64,000 nucleotides of DNA. Origin: Candidatus Thioglobus autotrophicus. GTDB taxonomy: Bacteria > Pseudomonadota > Gammaproteobacteria > PS1 > Pseudothioglobaceae. The translations under genes were made by a program, and so were the position numbers. Positions 9,279-18,365 of this stretch are shown in pieces (the stretch's first letter is position 1; the number at the start of each line of letters is the position of its first letter). The notes under the pieces are model-generated. The model saw nothing but the letters and a program-made list of their open reading frames with translations, was not told the origin of the DNA and searched no databases. Where the stretch lies: contig JAKUUR010000005.1 of NCBI GenBank assembly GCA_022448455.1, forward strand, positions 1 to 64,000, written 5' to 3'.

Positions 9279-10100
9279 TTATTTATCCTTCCATAAGATA
9301 GGGAAAAAACTTTCGTTTAACTCATCAGTATCATTCATTTTGTATTTTCTATATATTCTTCCTGTGCCACCACAATTGGTAGGATGAAATTTAGCGTCAT
9401 GAGGAACACAGTGAGCAACCAACGCTCTTCGATGATATGGTGACTTATTGGTACCAGATCCATGCCATGTTAAGCCATGATGAAAAGAAACCCCACCTGC
9501 AGGAACTTTTATCTCCACTATATCCAAAATTTTATTATTATTTTTTGCATACATTTTTAATTCTTTTTTATAATCGTCTGGAGCATGAAACGTTCCTGAG
9601 GGTGGGCATAAATCCCATTTGTGTGAACCGACCACATATTCTAAAGTACCAGTTTCTATGGAAGAATCATCTAATGGCATCCAACATGTAACCATTGTCT
9701 GAGGTGTAACCCAGTCATCATATGATGCATCCTGATGAAATAATAATGACCTTCCTAGAGGCGGTTTCCACAAAACGTTATCCTGCAATAATCTGGCACC
9801 CTTCCAACCCATTAGCTTTGAAACACATTCACCAATAATGGAATTGCAAACAATTTTTTTAATAAGATTATCTGATTTCCATGCATTGCAAATTTGACGT
9901 GTTACATCATTTGAGTCTCTTCCGGACTTCCAGTTCCATTCATCTGGTTCAATACCAGTTTCAAACTCCCCTTTAAAAAGGGGCTCAATTCTATCTTTTA
10001 ATTTATCTAAATATTGTAAATCAATAAATTCATCTAAAATTAGGAAACCGTTTTGATTGAACTCTTCTAATAAATTGCTGTTTAGAGAGGCATTAATCAT
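9279..10100 (-). CDS. Phytanoyl-CoA dioxygenase (PhyH) family Fe(II)/2-oxoglutarate oxygenase
   Basis: This is a non-heme iron hydroxylase of unknown substrate. The iron ligands are visible as HQDASYDDW (HxD) and a distal histidine in VSFHHGLTWHGSG, followed by an arginine in HRRALVAHCVP suited to binding 2-oxoglutarate. The C-terminus HPTNCGGTGRIYRKY resembles PhyH enzymes acting on small molecules. The open frame starts with TTG at 10136, but the ATG at 10100 (MINASLNS, 273 residues) has an AGGGG ribosome-binding site. It shares direction with the dehydrogenase at 10147 and may be in one operon. Confidence 0.82.
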   Translation of the reverse strand: MINASLNSNLLEEFNQNGFLILDEFIDLQYLDKLKDRIEPLFKGEFETGIEPDEWNWKSGRDSNDVTRQICNAWKSDNLIKKIVCNSIIGECVSKLMGWKGARLLQDNVLWKPPLGRSLLFHQDASYDDWVTPQTMVTCWMPLDDSSIETGTLEYVVGSHKWDLCPPSGTFHAPDDYKKELKMYAKNNNKILDIVEIKVPAGGVSFHHGLTWHGSGTNKSPYHRRALVAHCVPHDAKFHPTNCGGTGRIYRKYKMNDTDELNESFFPILWKDK

Positions 10101-10146
10101 GTTTTTTTTCACCCCTGACCTCGTGTTCTGTAGCAATAGCTATAGA

Positions 10147-11031
10147 TTAATTATTTAATTCGTTAAATAACATTAAGGCTGAAGTGTCACTATATGCATG
10201 ACCTTTGTCCATCAAACTAACGTAACGCTCATAGACCTCTTTAGTAAAGCCAAGGTCTGAATTATTGGATTTAGCCTGGTCTATGCAATAGCCCAAATCT
10301 TTAACCATCCATTTAATAGCGAACCCAAAGTCGAATTCTCGTTGGTGCATCGTCTGTGCGCGATTATCCATTTGCCATGACTGAGCAGCGCCTCCAGAGA
10401 TCGCTAAGAGTAAACTTTTCATATCAATATTTTCAGATTCTGCAAATAACAAACCTTCAGACAAGCCTTGCAATAATCCGGCAATACAGATTTGGTTTAC
10501 CATTTTTGCCAACTGTCCTGAACCAGACTGCCCCATATGTGTAATGTTTTTCGAATAAGTCCTAATCAACGATTCAGATGACTTTAAAACAGCTTTGTCT
10601 CCACCCGCCATAACACTTAATATGCCGTTGACAGCGCCAGCCTCACCTCCACTCACTGGTGCATCAATAAATGCAACACTTTTCGCCTGAAAAGATTCAT
10701 TTAAATGCTTGGCTAATTTAAATGATGTAGTTGTGTGATCAATAAAAATAGCTCCTTCTTTGAGGAAGGCATACAATCCATCATCAGCAAAGACTATTTC
10801 CATCATATCTTCATCTCTGCCTGTGCAAGTAATAACAACATCAGCACCAGAAACGGCTTGTTCTAATGAAGTAACAACTTCACCTTCAAATTCTTCATTC
10901 CACTTCAACGCTTTTTCCATTGTTCGGTTAAATACCCTTAAATTGACTATACTCGATTTAGATAAGTGACCAGCCATAGGGTAACCCATCTTGCCAAGAC
11001 CAATAAATGTAACGTTTCTTTTTTTGTTCAT
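10147..11031 (-). CDS. NAD(P)-dependent beta-hydroxyacid dehydrogenase (3-hydroxyisobutyrate dehydrogenase / tartronate semialdehyde reductase family)
   Basis: The 294-residue protein has an N-terminal Rossmann fold (GLGKMGYPMAGHL), the family signature FIDAPVSGGEAGA, and the catalytic lysine region in GSGQLAKMVNQ. These place it among MmsB/GarR/GlxR-type enzymes that interconvert beta-hydroxyacids and semialdehydes. Its substrate cannot be fixed from sequence. The GGAAAT ribosome-binding site precedes the ATG. It is probably co-transcribed with the downstream PhyH dioxygenase. Confidence 0.87.
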   Translation of the reverse strand: MNKKRNVTFIGLGKMGYPMAGHLSKSSIVNLRVFNRTMEKALKWNEEFEGEVVTSLEQAVSGADVVITCTGRDEDMMEIVFADDGLYAFLKEGAIFIDHTTTSFKLAKHLNESFQAKSVAFIDAPVSGGEAGAVNGILSVMAGGDKAVLKSSESLIRTYSKNITHMGQSGSGQLAKMVNQICIAGLLQGLSEGLLFAESENIDMKSLLLAISGGAAQSWQMDNRAQTMHQREFDFGFAIKWMVKDLGYCIDQAKSNNSDLGFTKEVYERYVSLMDKGHAYSDTSALMLFNELNN

Positions 11032-11222
11032 AAAATTTCCTTTGGATCTTTGTATTGTTATAAAGACTTTGTGAGATTATACGACGATGTGTATTGTTCT
11101 AATAATCAGATACAGTATATTTAATAGAATAAGTTAGCAATGATCTTAAACTGAAAATATAAAGATTAACTTTAATTCGGCAATTTTTGTAAAAAAATTG
11201 TCATTTTTAGTCTAATTTTCCT

Positions 11223-11261
11223 ATTTTTTTAATATTTTTAATCATTTTTTTAATATTTTTA
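11223..11261 (+). repeat. Tandem 18-base A/T repeat in the leader of the alkA-like gene
   Basis: The sequence ATTTTTTTAATATTTTTA occurs exactly twice, at 11223-11240 and 11244-11261, with a 21-base period. The last A of the second copy is the first base of the ATG. The leader therefore contains no Shine-Dalgarno sequence, and the repeat may influence transcription or ribosome access. Confidence 0.85.
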
Positions 11262-11887
11262 TGAAAAAACCTGAATATTGGCAAGAATCTATTGATTATT
11301 TGAGTAATATCGATGCAAAATTGGGTGAATTAATCAATAAATATAGTCAATCCACTCTAACCACGCGTGGTGATGCACTGGAAACCTTGATGCGTTCAAT
11401 AGTTGGCCAGCAGATATCAGTCAAAGCCGCAGCAAGTGTTTGGAAAAAAATAATTGATTTATTAGACGAAATTAAGCCTGATAATGTCCTCTTAGTCGGT
11501 TTTGAGAATTTAAGATCTTGTGGACTTTCCAAACAAAAAACTCAATATATTATGAACATTGCTGAACACTTTAAATCTCATAATATTAATGATGACTCTT
11601 ATTGGCATGACCGAGAATTTTCAAACATTTGTGATGAATTAATCACAATTAAAGGCATCGGCCCTTGGACGGCTGAAATGTTTGGCATGTTCTATTTACT
11701 AGAGGGAGACATTTTTCCACTAAAAGATCTCGGCATCATAAGGGCAATTAATCAGCTCTACTGTGTTGATGGAATTCCTTTGAAAATAGACCAAGTGATC
11801 GCTATTTCAGATCGTTGGAAGCCCTATCGTACTGTCGCTTCCTGGTATTTGTGGCGCTCTATTGATAATGAGGCTGTTCTCTATTAA
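11261..11887 (+). CDS. DNA-3-methyladenine glycosylase II (AlkA/MAG-type HhH-GPD)
   Basis: The enzyme excises alkylated purines in base-excision repair. The 208-residue protein lacks the AlkA N-terminal domain and has the compact MAG form. SIVGQQISVKAA (46-57) is a conserved helix, ITIKGIGPWTAEMF (128-141) is the helix-hairpin-helix, and FPLKDLGI carries the catalytic aspartate (about D156). The start follows a tandem A/T repeat without a ribosome-binding site. It faces the dehydrogenase gene divergently. Methylating metabolism nearby is a possible but unproven reason for its location. Confidence 0.87.
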   Translation: MKKPEYWQESIDYLSNIDAKLGELINKYSQSTLTTRGDALETLMRSIVGQQISVKAAASVWKKIIDLLDEIKPDNVLLVGFENLRSCGLSKQKTQYIMNIAEHFKSHNINDDSYWHDREFSNICDELITIKGIGPWTAEMFGMFYLLEGDIFPLKDLGIIRAINQLYCVDGIPLKIDQVIAISDRWKPYRTVASWYLWRSIDNEAVLY

Positions 11888-11970
11888 GCTTCTATAGTTG
11901 CACTTTTTGAAATCCTTGATATGACCAGTCTGTTCTGTTAATATAAGGTTCCAAACAAATGGAGAAATTT

Positions 11971-12162
11971 ATGGCAACATACGAATGTAGTGAATGTGGT
12001 ATGGCAGTTAATGCAACTTGTGCTCACTGTGATGCACCTTTAGTAGATGATATACTGACACTAGATGACGGAACCGAAGTCCAAATTTCAAAATGTCCAA
12101 ATGAGCATGGAAAAATAAAGTCACCGTCATGTTGCGGACAAGAAATGACTTGTACTGCTTAA
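11971..12162 (+). CDS. Small cysteine-rich putative zinc-binding protein
   Basis: This 63-residue protein has cysteines in pairs: C6/C9 (CSEC), C17/C20 (CAHC), C42, C54/C55 (CC) and C61, with H46. That suggests two zinc ribbons or knuckles, or less likely an Fe-S site. An upstream in-frame ATG at 11959 exists, but GGAG at 11961-11964 is ideally spaced for the ATG at 11971. I do not recognise a characterised homologue. It is convergent with leuB. Confidence 0.75.
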   Translation: MATYECSECGMAVNATCAHCDAPLVDDILTLDDGTEVQISKCPNEHGKIKSPSCCGQEMTCTA

Positions 12163-12187
12163 CAATATCTACTTGTTTTAAATAAAT

Positions 12188-13258
12188 CTACTCGATTGCA
12201 TCGACAATTAGATCACCCATTGCATCGGTACCAACTATCGTGTCGCCTGCAGCTGAGATATCTTTCGTTCTATAGCCCTGATCAAGAACCACATTAACTG
12301 CAGCATTAATTTTGTCAGCTAGTGATGCTTGACTGAGTGAATATCGTAACATCATTGAAACCGAAAGTATTGTCGCTAAAGGGTTAGCAATATCATTGCC
12401 AGCAATATCAGGTGCAGAGCCATGAATAGGCTCATACATACCGTAATTGTTTTTGTTTAGTGAGGCAGATGGAAGCATTCCAATCGATCCAGTGAGCATG
12501 GCAGCACAATCTGACAATATGTCACCAAAGAGATTACTGGTTACCATAACATCGAACTGTTTTGGAGCTCTAACGAGCTGCATTGCAGCGGTATCAACGA
12601 GCATGTGAGTAAGTTCGACGTCGGGATAATCTTGAGAAACTTCCTCCATAACTTCTCTCCAAAGCTCACAAACCTCTAACACATTAGCCTTATCCACAGA
12701 GCAGACCCGCTTATCTCTTTTTTGTGCAATTTGAAAAGCGGAATGCCCAATGCGGGCTATTTCTGACTCAAAATACGTGGCCGAATTAACACCAAAGCGC
12801 TCTCCATCTTTGATCTCAATACCACGCGGTTGACCAAAATAAATACCGCCAACAAGCTCTCTAACAATCATTAAATCAAGGCCAGAAACAACTTCATTTT
12901 TTAGGGTTGAAGCATTTGCAAGTTGTGGATAGAGAATTGCTGGTCTTAAATTAGAAAACAAATCCAACTCAGAACGTATGCCTAATAAACCTCGCTCTGG
13001 CCGCAGCTCTCTTTCCAATGACTCCCACTGTTGTCCACCAACAGCTCCCAATAGGATAGAATCGCATTCTTTAGCAGTTACTAAAGTTTCCTCAGGAAGA
13101 GGCGAACCGGTCTCTTCATAAGCACTGCCACCAATCAATCCATGAACAAGATTCATGCCCAAACCGTGATTGGCATTTAATGAATCAATTACTTTTATTG
13201 CTTGGGCAATTATTTCTTTTCCTATGCCATCACCTGGAAGAATTAATATCTTAGACAT
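12188..13258 (-). CDS. leuB: 3-isopropylmalate dehydrogenase
   Basis: LeuB oxidatively decarboxylates 3-isopropylmalate in leucine synthesis. The 356-residue protein shows [10 protein letters not shown] at the N-terminus, LLGAVGG, the substrate arginines in [19 protein letters not shown], the [11 protein letters not shown] loop, and [14 protein letters not shown]. leuA and leuCD are not adjacent in the window. Confidence 0.95.
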   Translation of the reverse strand: MSKILILPGDGIGKEIIAQAIKVIDSLNANHGLGMNLVHGLIGGSAYEETGSPLPEETLVTAKECDSILLGAVGGQQWESLERELRPERGLLGIRSELDLFSNLRPAILYPQLANASTLKNEVVSGLDLMIVRELVGGIYFGQPRGIEIKDGERFGVNSATYFESEIARIGHSAFQIAQKRDKRVCSVDKANVLEVCELWREVMEEVSQDYPDVELTHMLVDTAAMQLVRAPKQFDVMVTSNLFGDILSDCAAMLTGSIGMLPSASLNKNNYGMYEPIHGSAPDIAGNDIANPLATILSVSMMLRYSLSQASLADKINAAVNVVLDQGYRTKDISAAGDTIVGTDAMGDLIVDAIE

Positions 13259-13346
13259 CTATTTTTACGAGCTTAATACAAAAAATGATTATTTTACTCT
13301 GGCAGGCACATCAGCCCATTTGAATTTGAGTTTAGATTTGTTGTGG

Positions 13347-13511
13347 TTAAATTTCCACCATCTCAAAGTCTTCTTTACTGGCACCACAGTCAGGACAAGA
13401 CCAGTCTTCTGGGATGTCTCCCCAGGCTGTACCTGGCGCAATACCTTCGTCAGGATCACCTAAAGCTTCATCATAAATATAGCCACACATCATGCATTCA
13501 TATTTTTTCAT
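13347..13511 (-). CDS. Rubredoxin (single domain)
   Basis: This 54-residue ORF is a complete rubredoxin: [15 protein letters not shown] with iron ligands C6 and C9, the DPDEGI...[11 protein letters not shown] core, and CPDCGASK with C39 and C42. Its ATG overlaps the DUF3501 stop as ATGA, so it is translationally coupled. It is the last gene after rubrerythrin, the Fe-S protein and DUF3501. It probably supplies electrons to the rubrerythrin, which lacks its own rubredoxin domain (inference). Confidence 0.96.
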   Translation of the reverse strand: MKKYECMMCGYIYDEALGDPDEGIAPGTAWGDIPEDWSCPDCGASKEDFEMVEI

Positions 13512-14107
13512 CGTGCCTCTCCATTCATAAAATCTTGATTAAGCTGGTCTTGGACTCTTTTCTCTAAAATAAGTTCGCAATCATAGTTTGGATGAGAAAC
13601 ACCAATTTTGACATTAGTGCCTTTACAAAAATCAACAATCATAGCCTGGTCAAACTCAAAGCGCATAAAGTGTACAGATGAAGTCTTTTCATCAGTTTCT
13701 CTTTCTAAGTCTTCATTGCAAATAGCATATACATTTTGGTGATTACCAACTTGGAAGTATATACTTTTTTCAATTCCAATTAAATTAGACAAAGCTTTTG
13801 TACGCTCAACAACATCTGTATACTCGATCATCATAGTTGCTTTTAAGTTAGAGCCGTCTGGGATAAGAGGGTTATATACATCTAATTCTGCCTGTATACT
13901 GGCTGCTTCAAAGATTTTTTCAATACGCAGCATTTCTTGAATCTGGTATTGAACAGTTTGGTGATTTTCAAACAATAAACGTATGTGTTCCCCAAGGTTA
14001 ACCTCTCTAAGTTTTTTTACGTCCATAACATTTTTCCGAATATTTGAACGCTGTTCTACATATTCTTCTAATGAAAATAAATCTTCTCTTTTTAGCAAGT
14101 TTGTCAT
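13508..14107 (-). CDS. DUF3501 family protein
   Basis: The 199-residue protein matches the uncharacterised DUF3501 family: an N-terminal [13 protein letters not shown] helix, [36 protein letters not shown], and a C-terminal [10 protein letters not shown] segment. No catalytic motif is evident. DUF3501 genes are repeatedly found beside rubrerythrin and HdrD-like Fe-S proteins, as here, implying a shared redox or peroxide-defence function. It is 10 bases downstream of the Fe-S gene and overlaps rubredoxin by ATGA. Confidence 0.85.
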   Translation of the reverse strand: MTNLLKREDLFSLEEYVEQRSNIRKNVMDVKKLREVNLGEHIRLLFENHQTVQYQIQEMLRIEKIFEAASIQAELDVYNPLIPDGSNLKATMMIEYTDVVERTKALSNLIGIEKSIYFQVGNHQNVYAICNEDLERETDEKTSSVHFMRFEFDQAMIVDFCKGTNVKIGVSHPNYDCELILEKRVQDQLNQDFMNGEAR

Positions 14108-14117
14108 TTCACTTTCC

Positions 14118-15422
14118 TTATAAACAATAAGCCATTTTCACCAAGGTAATGGGATGAATAGCCTCTATATTTTGGGTGGCAATATGGGCAATATGATTAC
14201 CTGCCATAACGCAATCACTCACAACTAAATCTGTATTATCAGTTATTTTTTTTACAACTGGTTTTGCAATTGTAACTGCATAGGTGTGTGTTTCTTTTCG
14301 AACACCATAAGTTCCATTATGTCCAGAACATCGTTCTGCTATATTCACATGTAAGTCAGGAATCAACCCAAGGATTTTTTTAGTATGCGATCCAATATTT
14401 TGCACTCTTTGGTGACAAGCCATTTGATAAAGCACCTCTTTATCAATGGCACTGAAATTTGTGTCTAATTGGGCACTATCATTTAAAAATGATAAATATT
14501 CAAAAGGATCAAAAAAAGCTTTTGAAATTAACTTAATATCTTCATTATCGCTAATTATCATTGGTAATTCACTCTTAAACATCAATACACAGGAAGGGAT
14601 TGGTGCAATTAATTTATAACCATCACCAACTAACTTTTTAAGTGGAGTAATATTTTCATTTGCATATTTAATAACTGTTTCAAGGTCTCCTAATTCCATC
14701 TTTGGCATGCCACAACATTGTGTGTTTTTGATAAGTTTTACCTCAACATTATTGTGTCTAAGAACATCAACCAAATCAATAACAGATTTAGGATCATTAT
14801 ATTCACCATAACAAGTTCCAAATATTGCAACCTTGAATTTACTTACAGTTTTATCTTCTACAAAAAGTTTCGTTAATGTCTTTGAATGATATTTTGGAAC
14901 TACTGCGTCAACATGAACCCCCATAATCTTTTCGGTAATCTTTCTGATAGTTTTATTACTATTAGACCAATTCACAATAGATGAAATAACTGGTTTTGAT
15001 GCAACAGAACCAACTTGTTGTGGTGATGTTAAGACTTTGTATGACTTCTTAGTTTCGCCTTTTTTAAACTGAATTGCCTTAGCTCTAAGCATAAGATGAG
15101 GAAAATCAACATTCCATTCGTGTGGGGGAACGTAAGGACATTTTGTCATATAACATAAATCACATAAGTAGCATTGATCCACTACTTTTTTGTAGTCTGC
15201 TTTATCAACACTATCAACCTCAAATGTTTCAGATTCATCAATTAAATCGAATAATGTTGGAAAAGCTTTGCACAAACTTACACAACGTCTACATCCATGA
15301 CAAATATTAAAAACTCTCTCCAGTTCATCATTAAGAAATTGTTCATTATAAAAATCCTCATCTTGCCAATTTAAAGGATGACGAACAGGCGCTTCCAAAG
15401 AACCTTCTCGGTATTTGCTCAT
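14118..15422 (-). CDS. Heterodisulfide-reductase/GlpC-like Fe-S oxidoreductase
   Basis: The 434-residue cytosolic protein has an N-terminal double [4Fe-4S] domain with C41-C44-C47-C51 (CHGCRRCVSLC) and C84-C87-C90-C95. Two CCG-type modules follow: NTQCCGMP in the middle, then MACHQRV with ERCSGHNG near the C-terminus. This is the architecture of HdrD/GlpC subunits that pass electrons between flavoproteins and thiol or quinone sites. The adjacent rubrerythrin, DUF3501 and rubredoxin suggest it feeds electrons to peroxide reduction (inference). No membrane segment is visible. Confidence 0.85.
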   Translation of the reverse strand: MSKYREGSLEAPVRHPLNWQDEDFYNEQFLNDELERVFNICHGCRRCVSLCKAFPTLFDLIDESETFEVDSVDKADYKKVVDQCYLCDLCYMTKCPYVPPHEWNVDFPHLMLRAKAIQFKKGETKKSYKVLTSPQQVGSVASKPVISSIVNWSNSNKTIRKITEKIMGVHVDAVVPKYHSKTLTKLFVEDKTVSKFKVAIFGTCYGEYNDPKSVIDLVDVLRHNNVEVKLIKNTQCCGMPKMELGDLETVIKYANENITPLKKLVGDGYKLIAPIPSCVLMFKSELPMIISDNEDIKLISKAFFDPFEYLSFLNDSAQLDTNFSAIDKEVLYQMACHQRVQNIGSHTKKILGLIPDLHVNIAERCSGHNGTYGVRKETHTYAVTIAKPVVKKITDNTDLVVSDCVMAGNHIAHIATQNIEAIHPITLVKMAYCL

Positions 15423-15474
15423 AATAAATTAATCTTTTGTTACCATAAGCTAGAAACTCATGGCAACAAATTGT

Positions 15475-15894
15475 TTATAGACTGTCTAATGCTTTATGGT
15501 ACCGATTAGCATGAGAACGCTCAGCTTTTGCTAGAGTTTCAAACCAGTCTGCAATTTCATCAAAGCCTTCATCTCTTGCAGTTTTAGCCATACCAGGGTA
15601 CATATCGGTATATTCATAAGTTTCACCATGAATTGCACTTTTAAGCATTTCATTTACTTCCTTCGCAGGCATATCTGTACATGGATCACCAACACCACCA
15701 TTAATCAAATGGTCCATGTGGCCATGCGCATGTCCAGTCTCTCCTTCAGCTGTTGATCTGAATAAAGCAGCCATATCGGGCTCACCCAATACATCACACT
15801 GGTTTGCAAAGTATAAATAACGTCTATTCGCTTGCGATTCTCCAGCAAATGCATCCTTCAAGCACTGTTCAGTTTTAGTCCCGCTTAATGACAT
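15475..15894 (-). CDS. Rubrerythrin lacking the C-terminal rubredoxin domain
   Basis: Rubrerythrins are diiron proteins that reduce hydrogen peroxide. The 139-residue protein is only the ferritin-like four-helix bundle, with likely iron ligands E19 (AGES), E52 and H55 (EGETGH), E91/E94 (HGETYE), and E125 and H128 (AERSH). The usual C-terminal CxxC...CxxC rubredoxin domain is missing, and a separate rubredoxin gene lies at the end of the same gene run. AGGAG precedes the ATG. An OxyR-like gene is divergent, 103 bases away. Confidence 0.93.
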   Translation of the reverse strand: MSLSGTKTEQCLKDAFAGESQANRRYLYFANQCDVLGEPDMAALFRSTAEGETGHAHGHMDHLINGGVGDPCTDMPAKEVNEMLKSAIHGETYEYTDMYPGMAKTARDEGFDEIADWFETLAKAERSHANRYHKALDSL

Positions 15895-15972
15895 AATTAA
15901 CTCCTATTTGTTAAACGAGTGACTATCATAACATATATGTATATATAAATAAATTGAATAAAATTGTATATA

Positions 15973-15993
15973 ATATTCGTAAAAAACGAATAT
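15973..15993. promoter_or_regulatory. Inverted repeat (candidate operator) between rubrerythrin and the OxyR-like gene
   Basis: ATATTCGT (15973-15980) and ACGAATAT (15986-15993) form a perfect 8-bp inverted repeat around five A residues, ending four bases before the regulator ATG. A TATAAT at 15969-15974 overlaps it. The position fits autoregulation by the LysR-type protein, although a hairpin affecting translation is also possible. Confidence 0.5.
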
Positions 15994-15997
15994 CACA

Positions 15998-16855
15998 ATG
16001 ACACCTACACTTAAAAACTTAAAATATCTAATCGCACTTAAAAAAACCAACCATTTCTCTAAGGCAGCGAGTGAGTGCTTTGTTAGTCCATCTACATTTA
16101 GTGCAGGAATATCAAAACTGGAACAAGATTTACAAGTACAACTAGTCGAAAGAGATAATAGGCATGTTTTGTTTACTCCAATTGGTAAACGTATTGCCAA
16201 TCAGGCTATATCAGCACTGGCTGAAATCAGCATTTTAGTTGACACTGCTAAATTAGATTTTTTTGAGTCCGAAGTTACTATTGGTGTTATTCCAACAATT
16301 TCTACCTATATTCTTCCAAACTTTTTGTCAAACTTAGATAAGCATTATCCAAAGCTAAAGGCTTCCTTTAAGGAAGATACGAGTGATAATTTATTGAAAC
16401 AACTTGAAAAAGCTGGGATAGATTTTGCATTATTTGCTTTTCCATATGACTTACCTGAGTTTATTGAAGATTTTCAAGTCTTTCGAGATTCAATTTATTT
16501 TATTCAGCATAAAAATCGAGATAAACAAGCAATTGAAAATGGCTCCTTATTGATGCTTGAGCAGGGACACTGTTTAAGGTCGCATATCTTACAAAATAAC
16601 GACATATCAAATCAACTTATCTCTAATTTTTCATGCACGAGTATTTCTACCTTGGTGGCAATGGTAGATATGAATATTGGCGTAAGCTTTCTACCTAAGA
16701 TGGCAATTGATTACGGCATACTCGATCACTATCCAAATATTTCTGTAGATATGGATTCTAGCAAAGCAAAGCGGGATATTGGCGTGATTTATCGGAAAAA
16801 TAACCCACAAAAGGAAAATATCAAGAAATTAGCGCAATTATTAATAAAAAATTAA
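15998..16855 (+). CDS. OxyR-like LysR-family transcriptional regulator
   Basis: The 285-residue protein has an N-terminal winged HTH (FSKAASECFVSPSTFSAGISKLE, with the family serine/threonine pattern) and a substrate-binding domain. It aligns best with OxyR: IGVIPTISTYILP corresponds to the OxyR IGLIPT segment and LMLEQGHCLR to the sensing loop. C192 occupies the place of the peroxidatic cysteine (E. coli C199), but the residue nine positions later is Asn rather than the resolving Cys (C208). The nearest other cysteine is C213. It probably regulates the divergent rubrerythrin genes. Confidence 0.83.
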   Translation: MTPTLKNLKYLIALKKTNHFSKAASECFVSPSTFSAGISKLEQDLQVQLVERDNRHVLFTPIGKRIANQAISALAEISILVDTAKLDFFESEVTIGVIPTISTYILPNFLSNLDKHYPKLKASFKEDTSDNLLKQLEKAGIDFALFAFPYDLPEFIEDFQVFRDSIYFIQHKNRDKQAIENGSLLMLEQGHCLRSHILQNNDISNQLISNFSCTSISTLVAMVDMNIGVSFLPKMAIDYGILDHYPNISVDMDSSKAKRDIGVIYRKNNPQKENIKKLAQLLIKN

Positions 16856-16976
16856 GTTTATAACTAAGACCATCGTATATACCAATAGTAAAAACAAGCT
16901 TACTAATTAAGTGTCTTTAGATGCATTAATTACTTGTATAGCTTCCTTTAAAGACAAACCTGTATAAAATATTGCT

Positions 16977-18365
16977 ATGCTCAAAATATATAACACCTTA
17001 ACCAATCAAAAACAGGTATTTAAACCCATTAATCCTAGCAGTGTTGGGATTTATGTTTGCGGTATGACAGTTTATGACTTTTGCCATATGGGACATGCGA
17101 GGGTATTGGTTATGTTTGATGTCATGACGCGACATATGCGACGTACTTTTCCTAAAGTCAAGTATGTAAGAAATATCACTGACATAGATGACAAGATAAT
17201 TAATCGTTCCATTGAAAATCAAGAAGATATTTACACCTTAACAAATCGTTTTATTAAAGCAATGCATGAAGATGAGATAGCATTGAACATTCTCAAGCCT
17301 GATTTTGAACCTCGTGCCACTGAATCAATAGACCAAATGTATTCTATGATTGCGTCACTAATAGAAAAAGGTTTCGCTTACCAAGGTAAAAACGGTGATG
17401 TCTATTATTCGGTTAAAAGCTTCAAGAATTATGGAAAACTTTCAGGAAAAAACCTTGATGACCTTAAGGCTGGAGCCCGTGTTGATATAGAAAGTGACAA
17501 GCGAGATCCGCTTGATTTTGTATTATGGAAAATGGCAAAACCAAATGAGCCAAAATGGTCATCGCCATGGGGAGAAGGTAGACCGGGATGGCATCTAGAG
17601 TGTTCTGCAATGTCAACCCATCATCTCGGTAATCATTTTGATATTCACGGTGGTGGCATGGATTTGACATTCCCTCATCATGAAAATGAAATTGCACAAT
17701 CCGAAGGAGCCAATAATTGCTCATTTGTAAATACATGGATGCATGTAGGATTTGTAAATATAAATGATGAAAAAATGAGCAAATCTCTTAACAATTTCTT
17801 TACCATTCGCGATGTCTTGGAGAAATATGACGGGGAAACTCTTCGTTATTTTCTTATCAGTAGTCATTATCGCTCTCCTTTGAACTTTAGCGACGAGAAT
17901 CTTGCAAGTGCAAAGTCTGCATTGACACGTCTCTATACAGCAACTAGAGGGCTCTCAGCAAGCTCGAAAGCAATGGATCAAGTCACCATGCGTTTTGACT
18001 ATGAAAAGCGTTTTAACGAAGCACTCGATGACGATTTTAATACTCCTATTGCACTCAGTATATTATTTGAAATTGCCAAGCATGCCAATACTGAGCGTGA
18101 AGATGATAAAGATCAAGCAGGAGCTTTGTCTGAGCTATTGAAAAAATTGGGAAACCATATTGGCATAATGAGATACGATGCTGACGATTACCTCAAAATG
18201 GGAATAGAACTTTCAGATGCAAAAATTGATGAAAAGATTTACCAAAGAGAATCTGCAAGAGCTTTAAAAGACTTTGCAATGTCAGACCAAATACGTGATG
18301 AACTTTTAGCACTAGGCATTATCCTTGAAGACAGTATAAATGGCACCACTTGGCGAAGAAAGTAA
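16977..18365 (+). CDS. cysS: Cysteinyl-tRNA synthetase
   Basis: CysS charges tRNA-Cys. The 462-residue protein has the HIGH-like HMGH (37-40), KMSKS (266-270), and zinc ligands C28, C209, H234 and E238 at the E. coli positions. A TATAAA eight bases before the ATG suggests a very short or absent leader. The downstream nucleotidase frame overlaps its 3' end. Confidence 0.98.
   Translation: MLKIYNTLTNQKQVFKPINPSSVGIYVCGMTVYDFCHMGHARVLVMFDVMTRHMRRTFPKVKYVRNITDIDDKIINRSIENQEDIYTLTNRFIKAMHEDEIALNILKPDFEPRATESIDQMYSMIASLIEKGFAYQGKNGDVYYSVKSFKNYGKLSGKNLDDLKAGARVDIESDKRDPLDFVLWKMAKPNEPKWSSPWGEGRPGWHLECSAMSTHHLGNHFDIHGGGMDLTFPHHENEIAQSEGANNCSFVNTWMHVGFVNINDEKMSKSLNNFFTIRDVLEKYDGETLRYFLISSHYRSPLNFSDENLASAKSALTRLYTATRGLSASSKAMDQVTMRFDYEKRFNEALDDDFNTPIALSILFEIAKHANTEREDDKDQAGALSELLKKLGNHIGIMRYDADDYLKMGIELSDAKIDEKIYQRESARALKDFAMSDQIRDELLALGIILEDSINGTTWRRK

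Noticed and set aside
16912-16956. TGTCTTTA/TAAAGACA inverted repeat upstream of cysS as a T-box or operator
   Set aside because: T-boxes are not expected in gammaproteobacteria and no specifier structure is visible. The 29-base loop makes a specific role doubtful.
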